From Candidatus Sumerlaeota bacterium (lineage in GTDB: Bacteria > Sumerlaeota > Sumerlaeia > MWCT01), in assembly GCA_026398545.1 (NCBI GenBank), contig JAPLSR010000444.1, forward strand, positions 1 through 20,962: DNA of 20,962 bases, in the 5' to 3' direction. The notes beneath the pieces are model-generated. The model ran no database searches. It was not told the origin of the DNA and was given only the letters and a program-made list of their open reading frames with translations. This document shows, in pieces, positions 1 through 8,086 of the stretch. A program made the position numbers and the translations under genes. Each line of letters begins with the position of its first letter. The first letter of the stretch is position 1.

Positions 1-165
1 ATCCTTTGTGAAATGGACATTGGCGAATGGTCCCGTTGTTTTTTTATTGATGGCGAGGGCAAGGAGGAAGTTCAGTCTGGCAACGCGCTGGATATGTTTT
101 CGCGTGGCATGGGAACGGGCATCTAACGCGAGGGCAAGAACCTTGATAAGCCCCTCAAAGAGGTC
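1..165 (-). pseudogene. Start of an HD-GYP domain, out of frame with the GAF ORF
   Basis: Read on the minus strand from 165 down to the window edge there are 55 uninterrupted codons with no start codon at their head. The translation begins DLFEGLIKVLALALDAR and continues through RKHIQRVARLNFLLALAI. This is the linker and first helices of an HD-GYP cyclic-di-GMP phosphodiesterase-type domain as it normally follows a GAF domain. The preceding GAF ORF (123-743) enters this stretch in the wrong frame and stops at 123. Adding one C on the plus strand between 165 and 166 would give ETKDLFEG and fuse the two. The catalytic HD and GYP motifs lie outside the window. It could be a true frameshift or an assembly/sequencing error. 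No classical slippery heptamer is visible, so programmed frameshifting is unlikely. Confidence 0.75.
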
Positions 166-743
166 TTTGTCTCCTGGATGAGACGTGCGTTGGAAATGGC
201 AATCGCCGCCTGAGAGGCAAGCGCCTCGGTGAGATTTACCGCCTCATCCCCGAATGGGATGACCTCTTTTGTGACGGCATCAATGGCGTTCATGAGCTGC
301 AAAACGCCAATCACAGTCCCCTCATGGTCTTTCATGGGGACAACAAGCATAGACTTTGAATGGTAGCCCGTAATGGCATCATAGCGCCGTGGACCGGAGA
401 AATCAAACTCCTTAGACTTGTAAACATCCTGGATGCGCACCGTCCTCTTCAGCAGTGCGGCAAAAGCCGATACGTTTGTTTTGTCCAGCGGGACGGGTTC
501 AAGGGTAATTCGCTTCTCCGAGAGCCCCCCCTGGAATATCCCGAGCGTTTCATTCTGGAGAATCTTGAAGTGGAGCCGCCCGTCAAGGAGTAGATAGAGT
601 GTTCCGGCATCTGCGCCGGATAGTTCCCGCGCATACCTGACAATCTTATCCAGGATGGCGTCCAGATTCAGCTCCGCCGAAAGCCCGATGCCTATTTCAG
701 TCAGGCGCTCAATCTGTTTTTTAAAATTATTTTCAGCAGGCAT
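123..743 (-). CDS. GAF-domain sensory protein (probably the N-terminal half of a GAF/HD-GYP protein)
   Basis: 206 residues. Residues ~10-190 form one GAF domain: the N-terminal helix RLTEIGIGLSAELNLDAILD, then SGADAGTLYLL, then the core strand MLVVPMKDHEGTVIGVLQLM and the closing helix ASQAAIAISNARLIQE. GAF domains bind small ligands and in this architecture usually control a C-terminal output domain. Here the last ~12 residues (TKTSLRGLSRFLPSR) are a frameshift product: the HD-GYP output domain continues in the adjacent frame at 1-165. The protein is soluble, with no membrane segment. No strong Shine-Dalgarno is seen before the ATG at 743. The encoded protein may therefore be a truncated, output-less sensor, or the gene may be intact in the real genome. 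Confidence 0.85.
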   Translation of the reverse strand: MPAENNFKKQIERLTEIGIGLSAELNLDAILDKIVRYARELSGADAGTLYLLLDGRLHFKILQNETLGIFQGGLSEKRITLEPVPLDKTNVSAFAALLKRTVRIQDVYKSKEFDFSGPRRYDAITGYHSKSMLVVPMKDHEGTVIGVLQLMNAIDAVTKEVIPFGDEAVNLTEALASQAAIAISNARLIQETKTSLRGLSRFLPSR

Positions 744-851
744 GATAAACTCATAATGAATGATGTGGCAGGAAGTCGATAAAAAAATAACATGAACACT
801 GAATATTTACCTCACGGGTGATATGTTTTTTATTGAATAACGGTGATAAAT

Positions 852-880
852 AGTATAGTATCTTTTTAAATATTTTTAAA
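852..880 (-). promoter_or_regulatory. Possible promoter for the GAF gene
   Basis: On the minus strand TTTAAA (880-875) and TATACT (857-852) are separated by exactly 17 bases, about 110 bases upstream of the GAF start. The -35 match is only 4 of 6 and the region is AT-rich, so chance is a serious alternative. Confidence 0.25.
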
Positions 881-931
881 TTTATAGACTCATGGACAGG
901 CAAATTTTTTGATTTCCATGTCGTTTTTTAC

Positions 932-957
932 TTGACATAATGCCATGATGCTATAGT
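932..957 (+). promoter_or_regulatory. Candidate promoter of the giant secreted-protein gene
   Basis: A consensus TTGACA sits at 932-937, and an extended -10 (TGCTATAGT, 949-957, with TATAGT as the hexamer) lies downstream. The spacer is only 14 bases. Either the extended -10 works largely without the -35, or the real -10 is a poorer hexamer at 955-960. A start near 964 would give a leader of about 200 bases. Confidence 0.4.
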
Positions 958-995
958 TATATATATTAAAGTTATATAAGTTAAAGTTATACATG
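951..995 (+). repeat. Three degenerate 15-bp tandem repeats
   Basis: Units are at 951-965, 966-980 and 981-995. The second and third share an exact TTAAAGTTATA (966-976 and 981-991). The first is related (CTATAGTTATATATA). The array begins inside the candidate -10 and covers the expected transcription start. That placement fits a protein-binding site on one face of the helix at roughly 1.5-turn spacing, but AT-rich slippage could also produce it. Confidence 0.6.
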
Positions 996-1051
996 AACCA
1001 TTTTCGGGCTCTAAATTCATTTAGGGGAGGAGGTGATGAGACAGGAAAAAT

Positions 1052-1168
1052 ATGCTTCGTATGGGAGGTTTCATTCTGTATCGTATGTTTCAATTTGCCG
1101 ATAGTTCCTTTGGGACATTGCAGGCAGATGAAACAGTGAATTTCTGTCTTAAAGGAGATAACAGATGA
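1052..1168 (+). CDS. Possible 38-codon leader ORF overlapping the giant gene start
   Basis: ATG at 1052 opens 38 codons beginning MLRMGGFILYRMFQFADSSF and ends with TGA at 1166-1168, giving an ATGA overlap with the ATG of the next gene at 1165. A perfect anti-Shine-Dalgarno match (AGGAGGTGAT, 1028-1037) lies upstream, but it ends 14 bases before this ATG, which is too far for normal initiation. A closer ATG (1036) lies inside the motif and yields only 22 codons. The peptide resembles nothing I know. Chance is quite possible. If translated, it would couple translation to the big gene. Confidence 0.2.
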   Translation: MLRMGGFILYRMFQFADSSFGTLQADETVNFCLKGDNR

Positions 1169-4100
1169 AAAAGTATCTAATCTGTAGTGCAATCTTCTGT
1201 CTGATTGCGTTCTCAGCATTTGCCGAAATACCCCCGAACTGGAAATTTGACGCCCCCCAACCTATTAAAACAGCAACAATCACGAATTATCAGCTCGGTG
1301 GTTCAGTCGGTGCAAACGTAGTAGAAATTACTACCGGTGCCCCTCACGGCATGTTCTATGGTGAACAAGTCTTCATTCTCACAGGCAACCCTGTGATTGA
1401 CACGAATCCTTACACGCCCTATTCCATTACCGCAGTTCCAACCGCCACTTCTTTCCGCTTTGCAAGAACAGCGGGAAATATTGTTTCAACACCTGTTGTC
1501 GCCCCTCCTAACACAGCGGTCGTTAATTGGCTTGGATTAAACTATGAAAATAGAGGCGCCACATATAACGACGCTATGAACCATCTTTTAGTTGCAAGAA
1601 GCACTGGCGTTAGTGGCAATGCCGGCGTGCATATCGTCAATTGGGATGGGTTAAATGTTGGCGAAATGAAAATGGGTCCAACACTGTCAAACAAAAAAGT
1701 CGAAGTGTTGTCAGCCGCTGTTACCAATAAGCAACTGATAACCAATGTCGCAACCCTGACTTTTGCGGCCCACAACTTCTTGTTGGGCGAAATAGTTGTT
1801 GTTTCTCTTAATCCAATAGACGCAGCTTTTGCTGGTCAGTTTACCATTACGGCAGTTACGGCAACAACAATATCTTACGCAAAAGCGAATATAGACGTTC
1901 TTCCCGCCGTTTCGGGCGGTAATGTCTATTCCACCTTCAGAACAACTCTTGATACGGTTATCCCTCATAAACTGAATGCCAACCAGGCAGTATTGGTTAA
2001 ATGCACACCTCCAGACCCCAAGGTTGATTCAACTGCCGTAGCTCTTATCAGTGTGGTAAGCGGTCCTTCCCAGATAATCTTTTGGAATCAAAACACCGCA
2101 AAAATCAGGAATGTTACATCAAAAGCAGCTCTTGTTATTAATGTCGCAACTTTAACCGTTCCCACAGGTCAAACAATTGCCGTAGGCGATACGATTGTTG
2201 TAGCATTGGATCCTGCCGATGTGGTTTTTGACGGCACCTGGGTTGTAACAGCGCAAACAACCACCTCTGTTTCTTATGCTATAGTCAGTCCTATCGTCCC
2301 CGCAACCCCAACCGCCGGTATCGTTTATAGGGACCTGAGGGTAGCCAGTGTTGGCACAGGCGGATTTGTTGATATCTTTGCCGTCAATGGCGGCAATTCC
2401 TTTCCATTTGTTAAAGTCAGAGCCAGCGACGGTAGAATTTATGGAGCTAACCTGATTTATGGCAGTGGCACCGCGCAGATTAATGACGCCTTTTACATCT
2501 ACAAATGGGACAATGAAACTGCCGAACCAAGACTTATCTACAGGAATACTAACCTGGGTGTTCAGGATAGCGCCTGTCCAATAGGACCAAAAATGCCTTA
2601 TGGCAACTATTCTACCAGAAGGGGCATTATCCTAAAACAGCTCACCGGCAATGTTGCCACACTAACGACTGCCTGTAATCATAGTTTTGCAATAGGCAAC
2701 TTCATCTTTGTTTCCATTGCGGATGCGGTTTTTGATGGAATTAAACAAATCACCGGCGTTTCAGCCAACACAATCACTTACGACAAAGTGAATGCAGATG
2801 TTCCAGCAACAGCTCTTAGCGCAACAGGCGCAACGGTTATCCTCTGCGCCGCCACGAAAGATGTTCGTGCCAATACTTATACCCTTACCTTCCCGATTGC
2901 TCACGGCTATCGAACCGGTATGGGTGTTACTCCCACTTTCCCTGTGGTATCTGTTGCAACTAAAGCTCTTACAAGTAACGTAGCTACTATAACAGTTGGA
3001 ACATATACCGCTAGTATCTATCCTGTAACCAATAAGGCATTGACAGGCAATGTTGCAACGCTTACAGCAATCAATACTGCCGTAGTCGGTAATTCAATTG
3101 TAGTTGCTTTAGTACCTGCCGATGCAGTTTTTGACGGGACTTATGTAGTTACCTTTGCCAATGGAACAACCATATCTTATGCCAAAGTAAATGTAGATGT
3201 GCTTCCTGTTGTTTCCGGTGGAATAATAACCGATAATACTGGAGTTCTTGTTCCTGCTATCGGGCACGAATATGTAGTCGGAGAAAAGGTAACAATTGCC
3301 AGCGTTGATGCAACCTTTAATGGGGCTCAGATAATAACCGCAGTGACAGCAAATACAATTTCTTATGCAAAAGTTGCGGCTAATGTGACCTTAACAGCCG
3401 TTTGGCCACTGGGGACAGCAGTAGATTCATTAAATGCAGTCATATGCTGGGTTAATAAGACCACAGCGACAACTATTTCCTTCCCATCCGTTCAGGCTAC
3501 TGAATTTGCCGCAGCTCCAACGTCCGCCTATACACAAAGCGAAACTACTTATCACATGCGTATAGGTGATACCCTGGATGTGGTTAGCGGCGCAAACGTT
3601 CAGATTTATACAGGCGTAACCTACCAGTCTGCAAACGGTCCTGCTTCTGCGGTTTTGCGTTTCAACCACACAGACGGAACCGATGCAATTTCTTCTGTTG
3701 ATGAAATTGTATTACAAAACGGTTACACCTATGGCGCCGGGCTTAGCACCGGTAGTGTTTTTGTTGACGGATACAACGGGCAGATTTATATTTCATCCAC
3801 CGGTGAAACTGCGCGTTATAACAATGATGGCGCCGGCCGTCATGTTCTTCTCCCGCTTGAACAGGCAACGATGTCAAAGCGTTTGAATAACCTTAACGTT
3901 GCAAACGCCGGAGTTTTGGAAGGTGCAACAAGTGGCCGCCCGCTTACCGTTGGTCCAAAACAATACTTTGTATATATCGAGCGGATGTGTGCCGGACATC
4001 CGGATGCAAGCGCCGGCTATAATACTGCAGCTGTTGCAGATATTACAGCGGGCCTTGAAAAAGCCAAATATGTGGATTATACTTATGTAGTACCAAACAT

Positions 4101-7100
4101 CCTGAGAGGAAATACCAACGGAACAGGCGATATTGCATTTGATAATCAGACTTCTCGCCCAGGCAATTTCTTTGCTCTGCCTACCAACCAATATATTGGC
4201 AGTTTTACAGTTCCGGCTCCGGTTGCTCCTGCGGAGAAAAAATGGAACGCAGTTTCGGGCAGTTGGTTCACCGGCTCAAATTGGACACCTGCGGGCGTTC
4301 CGACCTGCAATAGCGACGTCGTTCTAGACCATGCAAATAACGCTGCCGCATACACCGTTCAAATTGGCGGTGAAAAACCAGCCGTTTGCAGAACACTTAC
4401 AATTAACGGTCAAAGCGGCGCCAAAGTGGCTCTGAAAATCTGGAGTGCTGGCTATGCCGCCGGAACACCTTATCAAATCACCGGTGCAGGGAAAAGCGAT
4501 ATTACAGTTACAGGAACTTACAGCCCTCCTACAACAAAAAATGAAAGCGTTAAACCAAGATTCGGAGTAGCAGTTCTGAAAGGAACCGTTCCTATTAGTA
4601 ATAGAGCTCTTGCCGCCAATGTTGTAACAATTACCACATCAATCAACCACAATTATGCGGTTGCAGATTCTATCATTATCAGTGGCGTTGGCGTTCCTTT
4701 CGATGGAACATGGACTACCGTTACAGGCACGGCGACTAACCTGATAAAATACAACTTTGTTAATGCCAATATTGCTGTTGCTGATTGTGGCGGTTCTGCG
4801 GCTATTGGCACCGACACCTTCGGATGGAGTAACACGGGTTCCACTACCACGTTTACAGTTGGTGGCGCAGGAGTCTTTGAAACAAACGGCGCTACGGGAG
4901 TTGCCATGACCGGGGCAGCCCAGCTTTTAAGCGAGGGATTCTCCATTACCTGGGGCTCAACCTCAGGTCATACGCCTGGTGATGCATGGATATTTAATCC
5001 GTTAGCCACCGGTAATGCCCTGACTGTTTCTGGTAATGGAACATCCGCTGATGATATTCTTGTCCAGAACAACGGCCATATTGAACAGTATGTTACCGCA
5101 AGATATGCCTATATCCCCGGCGTAATCGATAACTGGGGTGGCGGAAACACTTCAAGATTTGCCGCTAATGGATATTATGTCCATGGCAGTAATTATAATA
5201 ACTCAGCCAGCTTTAACTGGGTATGGCCGTCAAATAGAGCATCTGAATATGCTGTTTATGATGGAGCAACAACATGGGAACCCGATAGCTATTGTGTTAC
5301 GGATCTTTTTGGCTATCCGGTGTATTATCCATCCATGTCAAGATCCTATGATTTTGGCAAGATTGTTTGCCGAAACTCATATTCAGCAATTACAGGACAT
5401 GAAAAGGCTGCTTATACGAATTTGGTCAACTACACCAATCTCTCAGCCTATGACGTCATTTGTGAACCTGGCGCTTCAGTAATCCTCCAAACTAATGGCA
5501 ACCCGGCAGCTTATGCCGTAGAGAAAAAATCTCTTACCAGCAGTGTTGCCACACTTACGATTCTCTACAGTACTAACAATAACATTCAAGTTGGAGACGT
5601 CATCAACGTTGCGCTCTCTCCGGCTGACGCGGCATTTGATGGAAGTGGATATGTTGTTACAGCAAGAGCTGATCACACGATTTCCTATGCCAAAACAAAT
5701 GCCGATGTTGTTGAAGTAAATGCCTTTGGATCAATTACAGACACCAGCATGTGGAAACTCGTTATAAAGAGAGGACTCAACAACCAGAATACAGTCATCA
5801 CAAATGATCTGCAGCTCGATGGAATGGCCGCCACGACTGTGGGTGTTATTTTTGACGGCGATGTCACAATTGAACCAAGCGCCGCAACCTATACATTCCC
5901 GACCGCATTTACTGTTCCGGCCACCAAGAGCCTTACAGTAAATGATGGAATAATAATTACCAAAACAGCCAACATCTTCGGGACAATTACAGATGGCGCA
6001 ATCGCAACAGCCTCAAACCTGACTGTAAACACTCCTGGTATCTTGGATGTTACCGGCAAATTGGTTTGCTCTGCATTCCAAATCACCGGAACAGGCACAA
6101 CAAATATCAAGAGCGGCTCAGAGATTCAAATCAAGCATGTTGACGGTTTGGTTACAGGCGCGGCTGGCCAGATACAGACCACAAACAGAACGTACAATCC
6201 TGGCGCAACATACACCTATAAAGGCGCAGTGGCTCAAGCGAGTGGCAATGCTCTGCCTGCTGCGATTGCCGGATTGAAGATGGATAACCCGACATCACTT
6301 TCTCTGACGAACAGTGTTGGGGTTACATCCGCTCTCGATTTGACACAGGGCGAAGTGGTTCCCGGCGCCAGTACACTGTCAGTTACCGCTGATGGAGCCC
6401 CGGCTGTTGTGCGTACCGGTGGTCTTGTCCGTGGTTCCCTGACCCGGAGCATTGACACGGCGAATACCGGCGCCCGTCTGTTCCCGATTGGAACAATTGG
6501 CGAATATGCTCCCGTTACCTATGACGTGATTACCACGGCAACCGGTTCCGGCACCATAGTGGCTGTGACGGAAGATGTCAAGCTTGCCGGTGTTCCGGAT
6601 GATGCCAAGGCGATTGACAGGAAATGGACGCTGACGCCCACCTTCTCGCCTGCCGCAGGTTCCACCCTCGTCTTTGGATATCAGGATGCTGATGTTCCAG
6701 TGACAGCGGTGGAGGCTACCCTGAAGGCGGTTCGGGATACGGGCGGTGGCTTGCAGGCATTCAACACCCAGACGACCATCAATATAGTCGCCAATACGGC
6801 GACTGTGACTGGTGTAACTGCCCTGTCTCCCTGGTCGCTCATCAACACCACAGGCGCTATTGCTCTCTCCACACCTCTGGGCAATGACTGGGGTTATGTC
6901 CTGGTTGGGAATCCAGGACCTGCGAAGACCCTCCGCGTCTCTAACACCGGTCTGGGCATCGTGAATGTGTCCAGTATCGGCGTTGCTGGCGATGCGGGTA
7001 TCACCTTCGTTGACCCGGGCGCCTTCTCTCTGGATCAGGACGAGCAGAAAGACATCACCGTGAACTTCACACCGGGCTCAGTCGGCGCGAAGTTAAAGAC

Positions 7101-7914
7101 CTTCACGGTGAACAGCGATGCGGGCAATCCGACCCAGGACTTCCTTGGCGCTGGCTCCAATGTCCTCGCCACCAACCCGGTCGATTTTGGCTTCGCCAAG
7201 ATTGATACCGCTGGTGGAACTGGCAAGGCGGCCATACTTGAGATTGACAACCTTGGCGCCATTGCCACGACCTACACCCTCTCGCTTGCGCCGACCGATG
7301 AGTTCTCAACAACGACTGCATCCATAGTCTTTGTTGATGCATTCTCCTCGGCGACAATCGGGATGTATTACCTGCCCAAGCAAGTTGATGACGACTCAAT
7401 TGCTTACCATCTGGCATCAGAGGCTGTTGGCGCTCCTGACCTGGATGGTTCACTGATTGGGCGTGGTTGGAAAACCATCGAAGGCAACAAGGCGACCGTG
7501 GTAGGCACGGCTGGCGCGATAATTCAGATCGGCGCAGCTAGCACTTCTTACACCCTCAGCAATCTGGACATCCCGGCTGGCGCGTTCACTGGCACTGTCA
7601 TCGTGACGATACAGGAACCCACCGATCAGCATGGCAAGCCCAATGCTGTTGAGGTGAAGTTCAGCGCGCCGACCTCGATGGGCATACCTGCGATACTCTA
7701 CATCGAGTATCTGCCTTCCGATGAGGACCCACCGGCGTCCTTCCTCGCTGTGGCGAAGTGGGTCGTATCGGCTTGGTCCGTCGTAGGTACGGCTTCTGTC
7801 GACAACCCCCTTGGTGGAACCAAGACCGCCAGCATCGCCAACTTCGGTCTCTCCGACATCTTCGCTACGTATAATACGAAGACTGAAGTTAGAGACTGGA
7901 TGCTCATCAAGTAA
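1165..7914 (+). CDS. Giant secreted repeat protein, 2249 residues
   Basis: The start is ATG 1165 with AAAGGAG (1151-1157) seven bases upstream. Residues 1-20 form a Sec signal peptide (lysines, hydrophobic core, FSAFA before the likely cleavage site). Residues ~45-750, 1152-1215 and 1460-1528 carry degenerate ~60-residue repeats of the type NVATLT...VGD.I.VAL.PADA.FDGT.VVTA.T..TISYAK. Similar VATVTT...HGL..GD-type repeats are, from memory, found in phage tail and surface proteins. Around 1027-1095 is a W.....G.W....NW.P.GVP module like those of secreted adhesins. Residues ~1755-1900 resemble the beta-domain with FPIGTIGEYAPVTY that precedes C-termini of secreted proteins. Residues 1915-2072 look like two ASH/choice-of-anchor-D-like Ig folds (TLRVSNTGLGIVNV; KDITVNFTPG). 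It ends TEVRDWMLIK with no LPXTG, PEP-CTERM or transmembrane anchor that I recognise. It is probably exported and surface-associated; function unknown. Confidence 0.9.
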   Translation: MKKYLICSAIFCLIAFSAFAEIPPNWKFDAPQPIKTATITNYQLGGSVGANVVEITTGAPHGMFYGEQVFILTGNPVIDTNPYTPYSITAVPTATSFRFARTAGNIVSTPVVAPPNTAVVNWLGLNYENRGATYNDAMNHLLVARSTGVSGNAGVHIVNWDGLNVGEMKMGPTLSNKKVEVLSAAVTNKQLITNVATLTFAAHNFLLGEIVVVSLNPIDAAFAGQFTITAVTATTISYAKANIDVLPAVSGGNVYSTFRTTLDTVIPHKLNANQAVLVKCTPPDPKVDSTAVALISVVSGPSQIIFWNQNTAKIRNVTSKAALVINVATLTVPTGQTIAVGDTIVVALDPADVVFDGTWVVTAQTTTSVSYAIVSPIVPATPTAGIVYRDLRVASVGTGGFVDIFAVNGGNSFPFVKVRASDGRIYGANLIYGSGTAQINDAFYIYKWDNETAEPRLIYRNTNLGVQDSACPIGPKMPYGNYSTRRGIILKQLTGNVATLTTACNHSFAIGNFIFVSIADAVFDGIKQITGVSANTITYDKVNADVPATALSATGATVILCAATKDVRANTYTLTFPIAHGYRTGMGVTPTFPVVSVATKALTSNVATITVGTYTASIYPVTNKALTGNVATLTAINTAVVGNSIVVALVPADAVFDGTYVVTFANGTTISYAKVNVDVLPVVSGGIITDNTGVLVPAIGHEYVVGEKVTIASVDATFNGAQIITAVTANTISYAKVAANVTLTAVWPLGTAVDSLNAVICWVNKTTATTISFPSVQATEFAAAPTSAYTQSETTYHMRIGDTLDVVSGANVQIYTGVTYQSANGPASAVLRFNHTDGTDAISSVDEIVLQNGYTYGAGLSTGSVFVDGYNGQIYISSTGETARYNNDGAGRHVLLPLEQATMSKRLNNLNVANAGVLEGATSGRPLTVGPKQYFVYIERMCAGHPDASAGYNTAAVADITAGLEKAKYVDYTYVVPNILRGNTNGTGDIAFDNQTSRPGNFFALPTNQYIGSFTVPAPVAPAEKKWNAVSGSWFTGSNWTPAGVPTCNSDVVLDHANNAAAYTVQIGGEKPAVCRTLTINGQSGAKVALKIWSAGYAAGTPYQITGAGKSDITVTGTYSPPTTKNESVKPRFGVAVLKGTVPISNRALAANVVTITTSINHNYAVADSIIISGVGVPFDGTWTTVTGTATNLIKYNFVNANIAVADCGGSAAIGTDTFGWSNTGSTTTFTVGGAGVFETNGATGVAMTGAAQLLSEGFSITWGSTSGHTPGDAWIFNPLATGNALTVSGNGTSADDILVQNNGHIEQYVTARYAYIPGVIDNWGGGNTSRFAANGYYVHGSNYNNSASFNWVWPSNRASEYAVYDGATTWEPDSYCVTDLFGYPVYYPSMSRSYDFGKIVCRNSYSAITGHEKAAYTNLVNYTNLSAYDVICEPGASVILQTNGNPAAYAVEKKSLTSSVATLTILYSTNNNIQVGDVINVALSPADAAFDGSGYVVTARADHTISYAKTNADVVEVNAFGSITDTSMWKLVIKRGLNNQNTVITNDLQLDGMAATTVGVIFDGDVTIEPSAATYTFPTAFTVPATKSLTVNDGIIITKTANIFGTITDGAIATASNLTVNTPGILDVTGKLVCSAFQITGTGTTNIKSGSEIQIKHVDGLVTGAAGQIQTTNRTYNPGATYTYKGAVAQASGNALPAAIAGLKMDNPTSLSLTNSVGVTSALDLTQGEVVPGASTLSVTADGAPAVVRTGGLVRGSLTRSIDTANTGARLFPIGTIGEYAPVTYDVITTATGSGTIVAVTEDVKLAGVPDDAKAIDRKWTLTPTFSPAAGSTLVFGYQDADVPVTAVEATLKAVRDTGGGLQAFNTQTTINIVANTATVTGVTALSPWSLINTTGAIALSTPLGNDWGYVLVGNPGPAKTLRVSNTGLGIVNVSSIGVAGDAGITFVDPGAFSLDQDEQKDITVNFTPGSVGAKLKTFTVNSDAGNPTQDFLGAGSNVLATNPVDFGFAKIDTAGGTGKAAILEIDNLGAIATTYTLSLAPTDEFSTTTASIVFVDAFSSATIGMYYLPKQVDDDSIAYHLASEAVGAPDLDGSLIGRGWKTIEGNKATVVGTAGAIIQIGAASTSYTLSNLDIPAGAFTGTVIVTIQEPTDQHGKPNAVEVKFSAPTSMGIPAILYIEYLPSDEDPPASFLAVAKWVVSAWSVVGTASVDNPLGGTKTASIANFGLSDIFATYNTKTEVRDWMLIK
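1741..5748 (+). repeat. Degenerate ~60-codon protein repeats inside the giant gene
   Basis: The clearest units lie at about 1741-1929, 2140-2334, 2650-2844, 3049-3240, 3241-3414, 4618-4809 and 5542-5748. A truncated unit lies just before 3031, and a divergent first copy at residues ~45-112. Units share N-V-A-T-L-T at the start, G-[DN]-x-I-x-V in the middle, D-[AV]-x-F-[DN]-G and then T-I-S-Y-[AD]-K. ISYAK-N-DVLP-VSGG ends the units at 1741 and 3049. At DNA level the units differ mostly at silent positions, so the duplications are old. The last two units are separated from the main block by ~1.2 kb and ~0.7 kb of other domains. Confidence 0.8.
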
Positions 7915-7941
7915 CCTGCTTGCTTTGTCTGACATAAATAA

Positions 7942-7976
7942 GGCGCTCTGCGAAATGCAGAGCGCCTTTTCTTTTT
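7942..7976 (+). terminator. Strong intrinsic terminator
   Basis: A perfect 10-bp stem GGCGCTCTGC/GCAGAGCGCC with loop GAAAT is followed by TTTTCTTTTT. It begins 28 bases after the stop codon of the giant protein gene and insulates the aro operon downstream. Confidence 0.95.
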
Positions 7977-8086
7977 CTCCCCCTTGTGGTTTGACGGGGA
8001 AAATAATGCTTGAAACATAACCGACATATCTCCAGATTTATGTGCAATGTTTTGAATGGATAATTCTTATATAGAAGGTTTTTGCG

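Larger units (their letters stand above)
744..1164. other. Divergent intergenic region, 421 bases
   Basis: It separates the minus-strand GAF gene from the plus-strand giant secreted protein. Positions 760-995 are strongly AT-rich. It holds a possible -10/-35 pair for the GAF gene (852-880, minus), a candidate plus-strand promoter (932-957), three degenerate 15-bp tandem repeats (951-995), an exact anti-16S motif AGGAGGTGAT (1028-1037) and a possible 38-codon leader ORF (1052-1168). I recognise no known riboswitch class. Confidence 0.6.

Noticed and set aside
155..175. Programmed -1 frameshift joining GAF and HD-GYP
   Set aside because: No X-XXY-YYZ slippery heptamer or downstream hairpin at the junction (ACAAAGACC); deletion or sequencing error is simpler.
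890..1219. 109-codon minus-strand ORF across the leader of the giant gene
   Set aside because: Covers the plus-strand signal peptide and the AT-rich repeats; low-complexity N/Y/F runs derive from the 15-bp array.
7450..7935. 161-codon minus-strand ORF under the 3' end of the giant gene
   Set aside because: Overlaps a clearly coding frame entirely, has no family resemblance and runs through the sense terminator; a codon-bias shadow.
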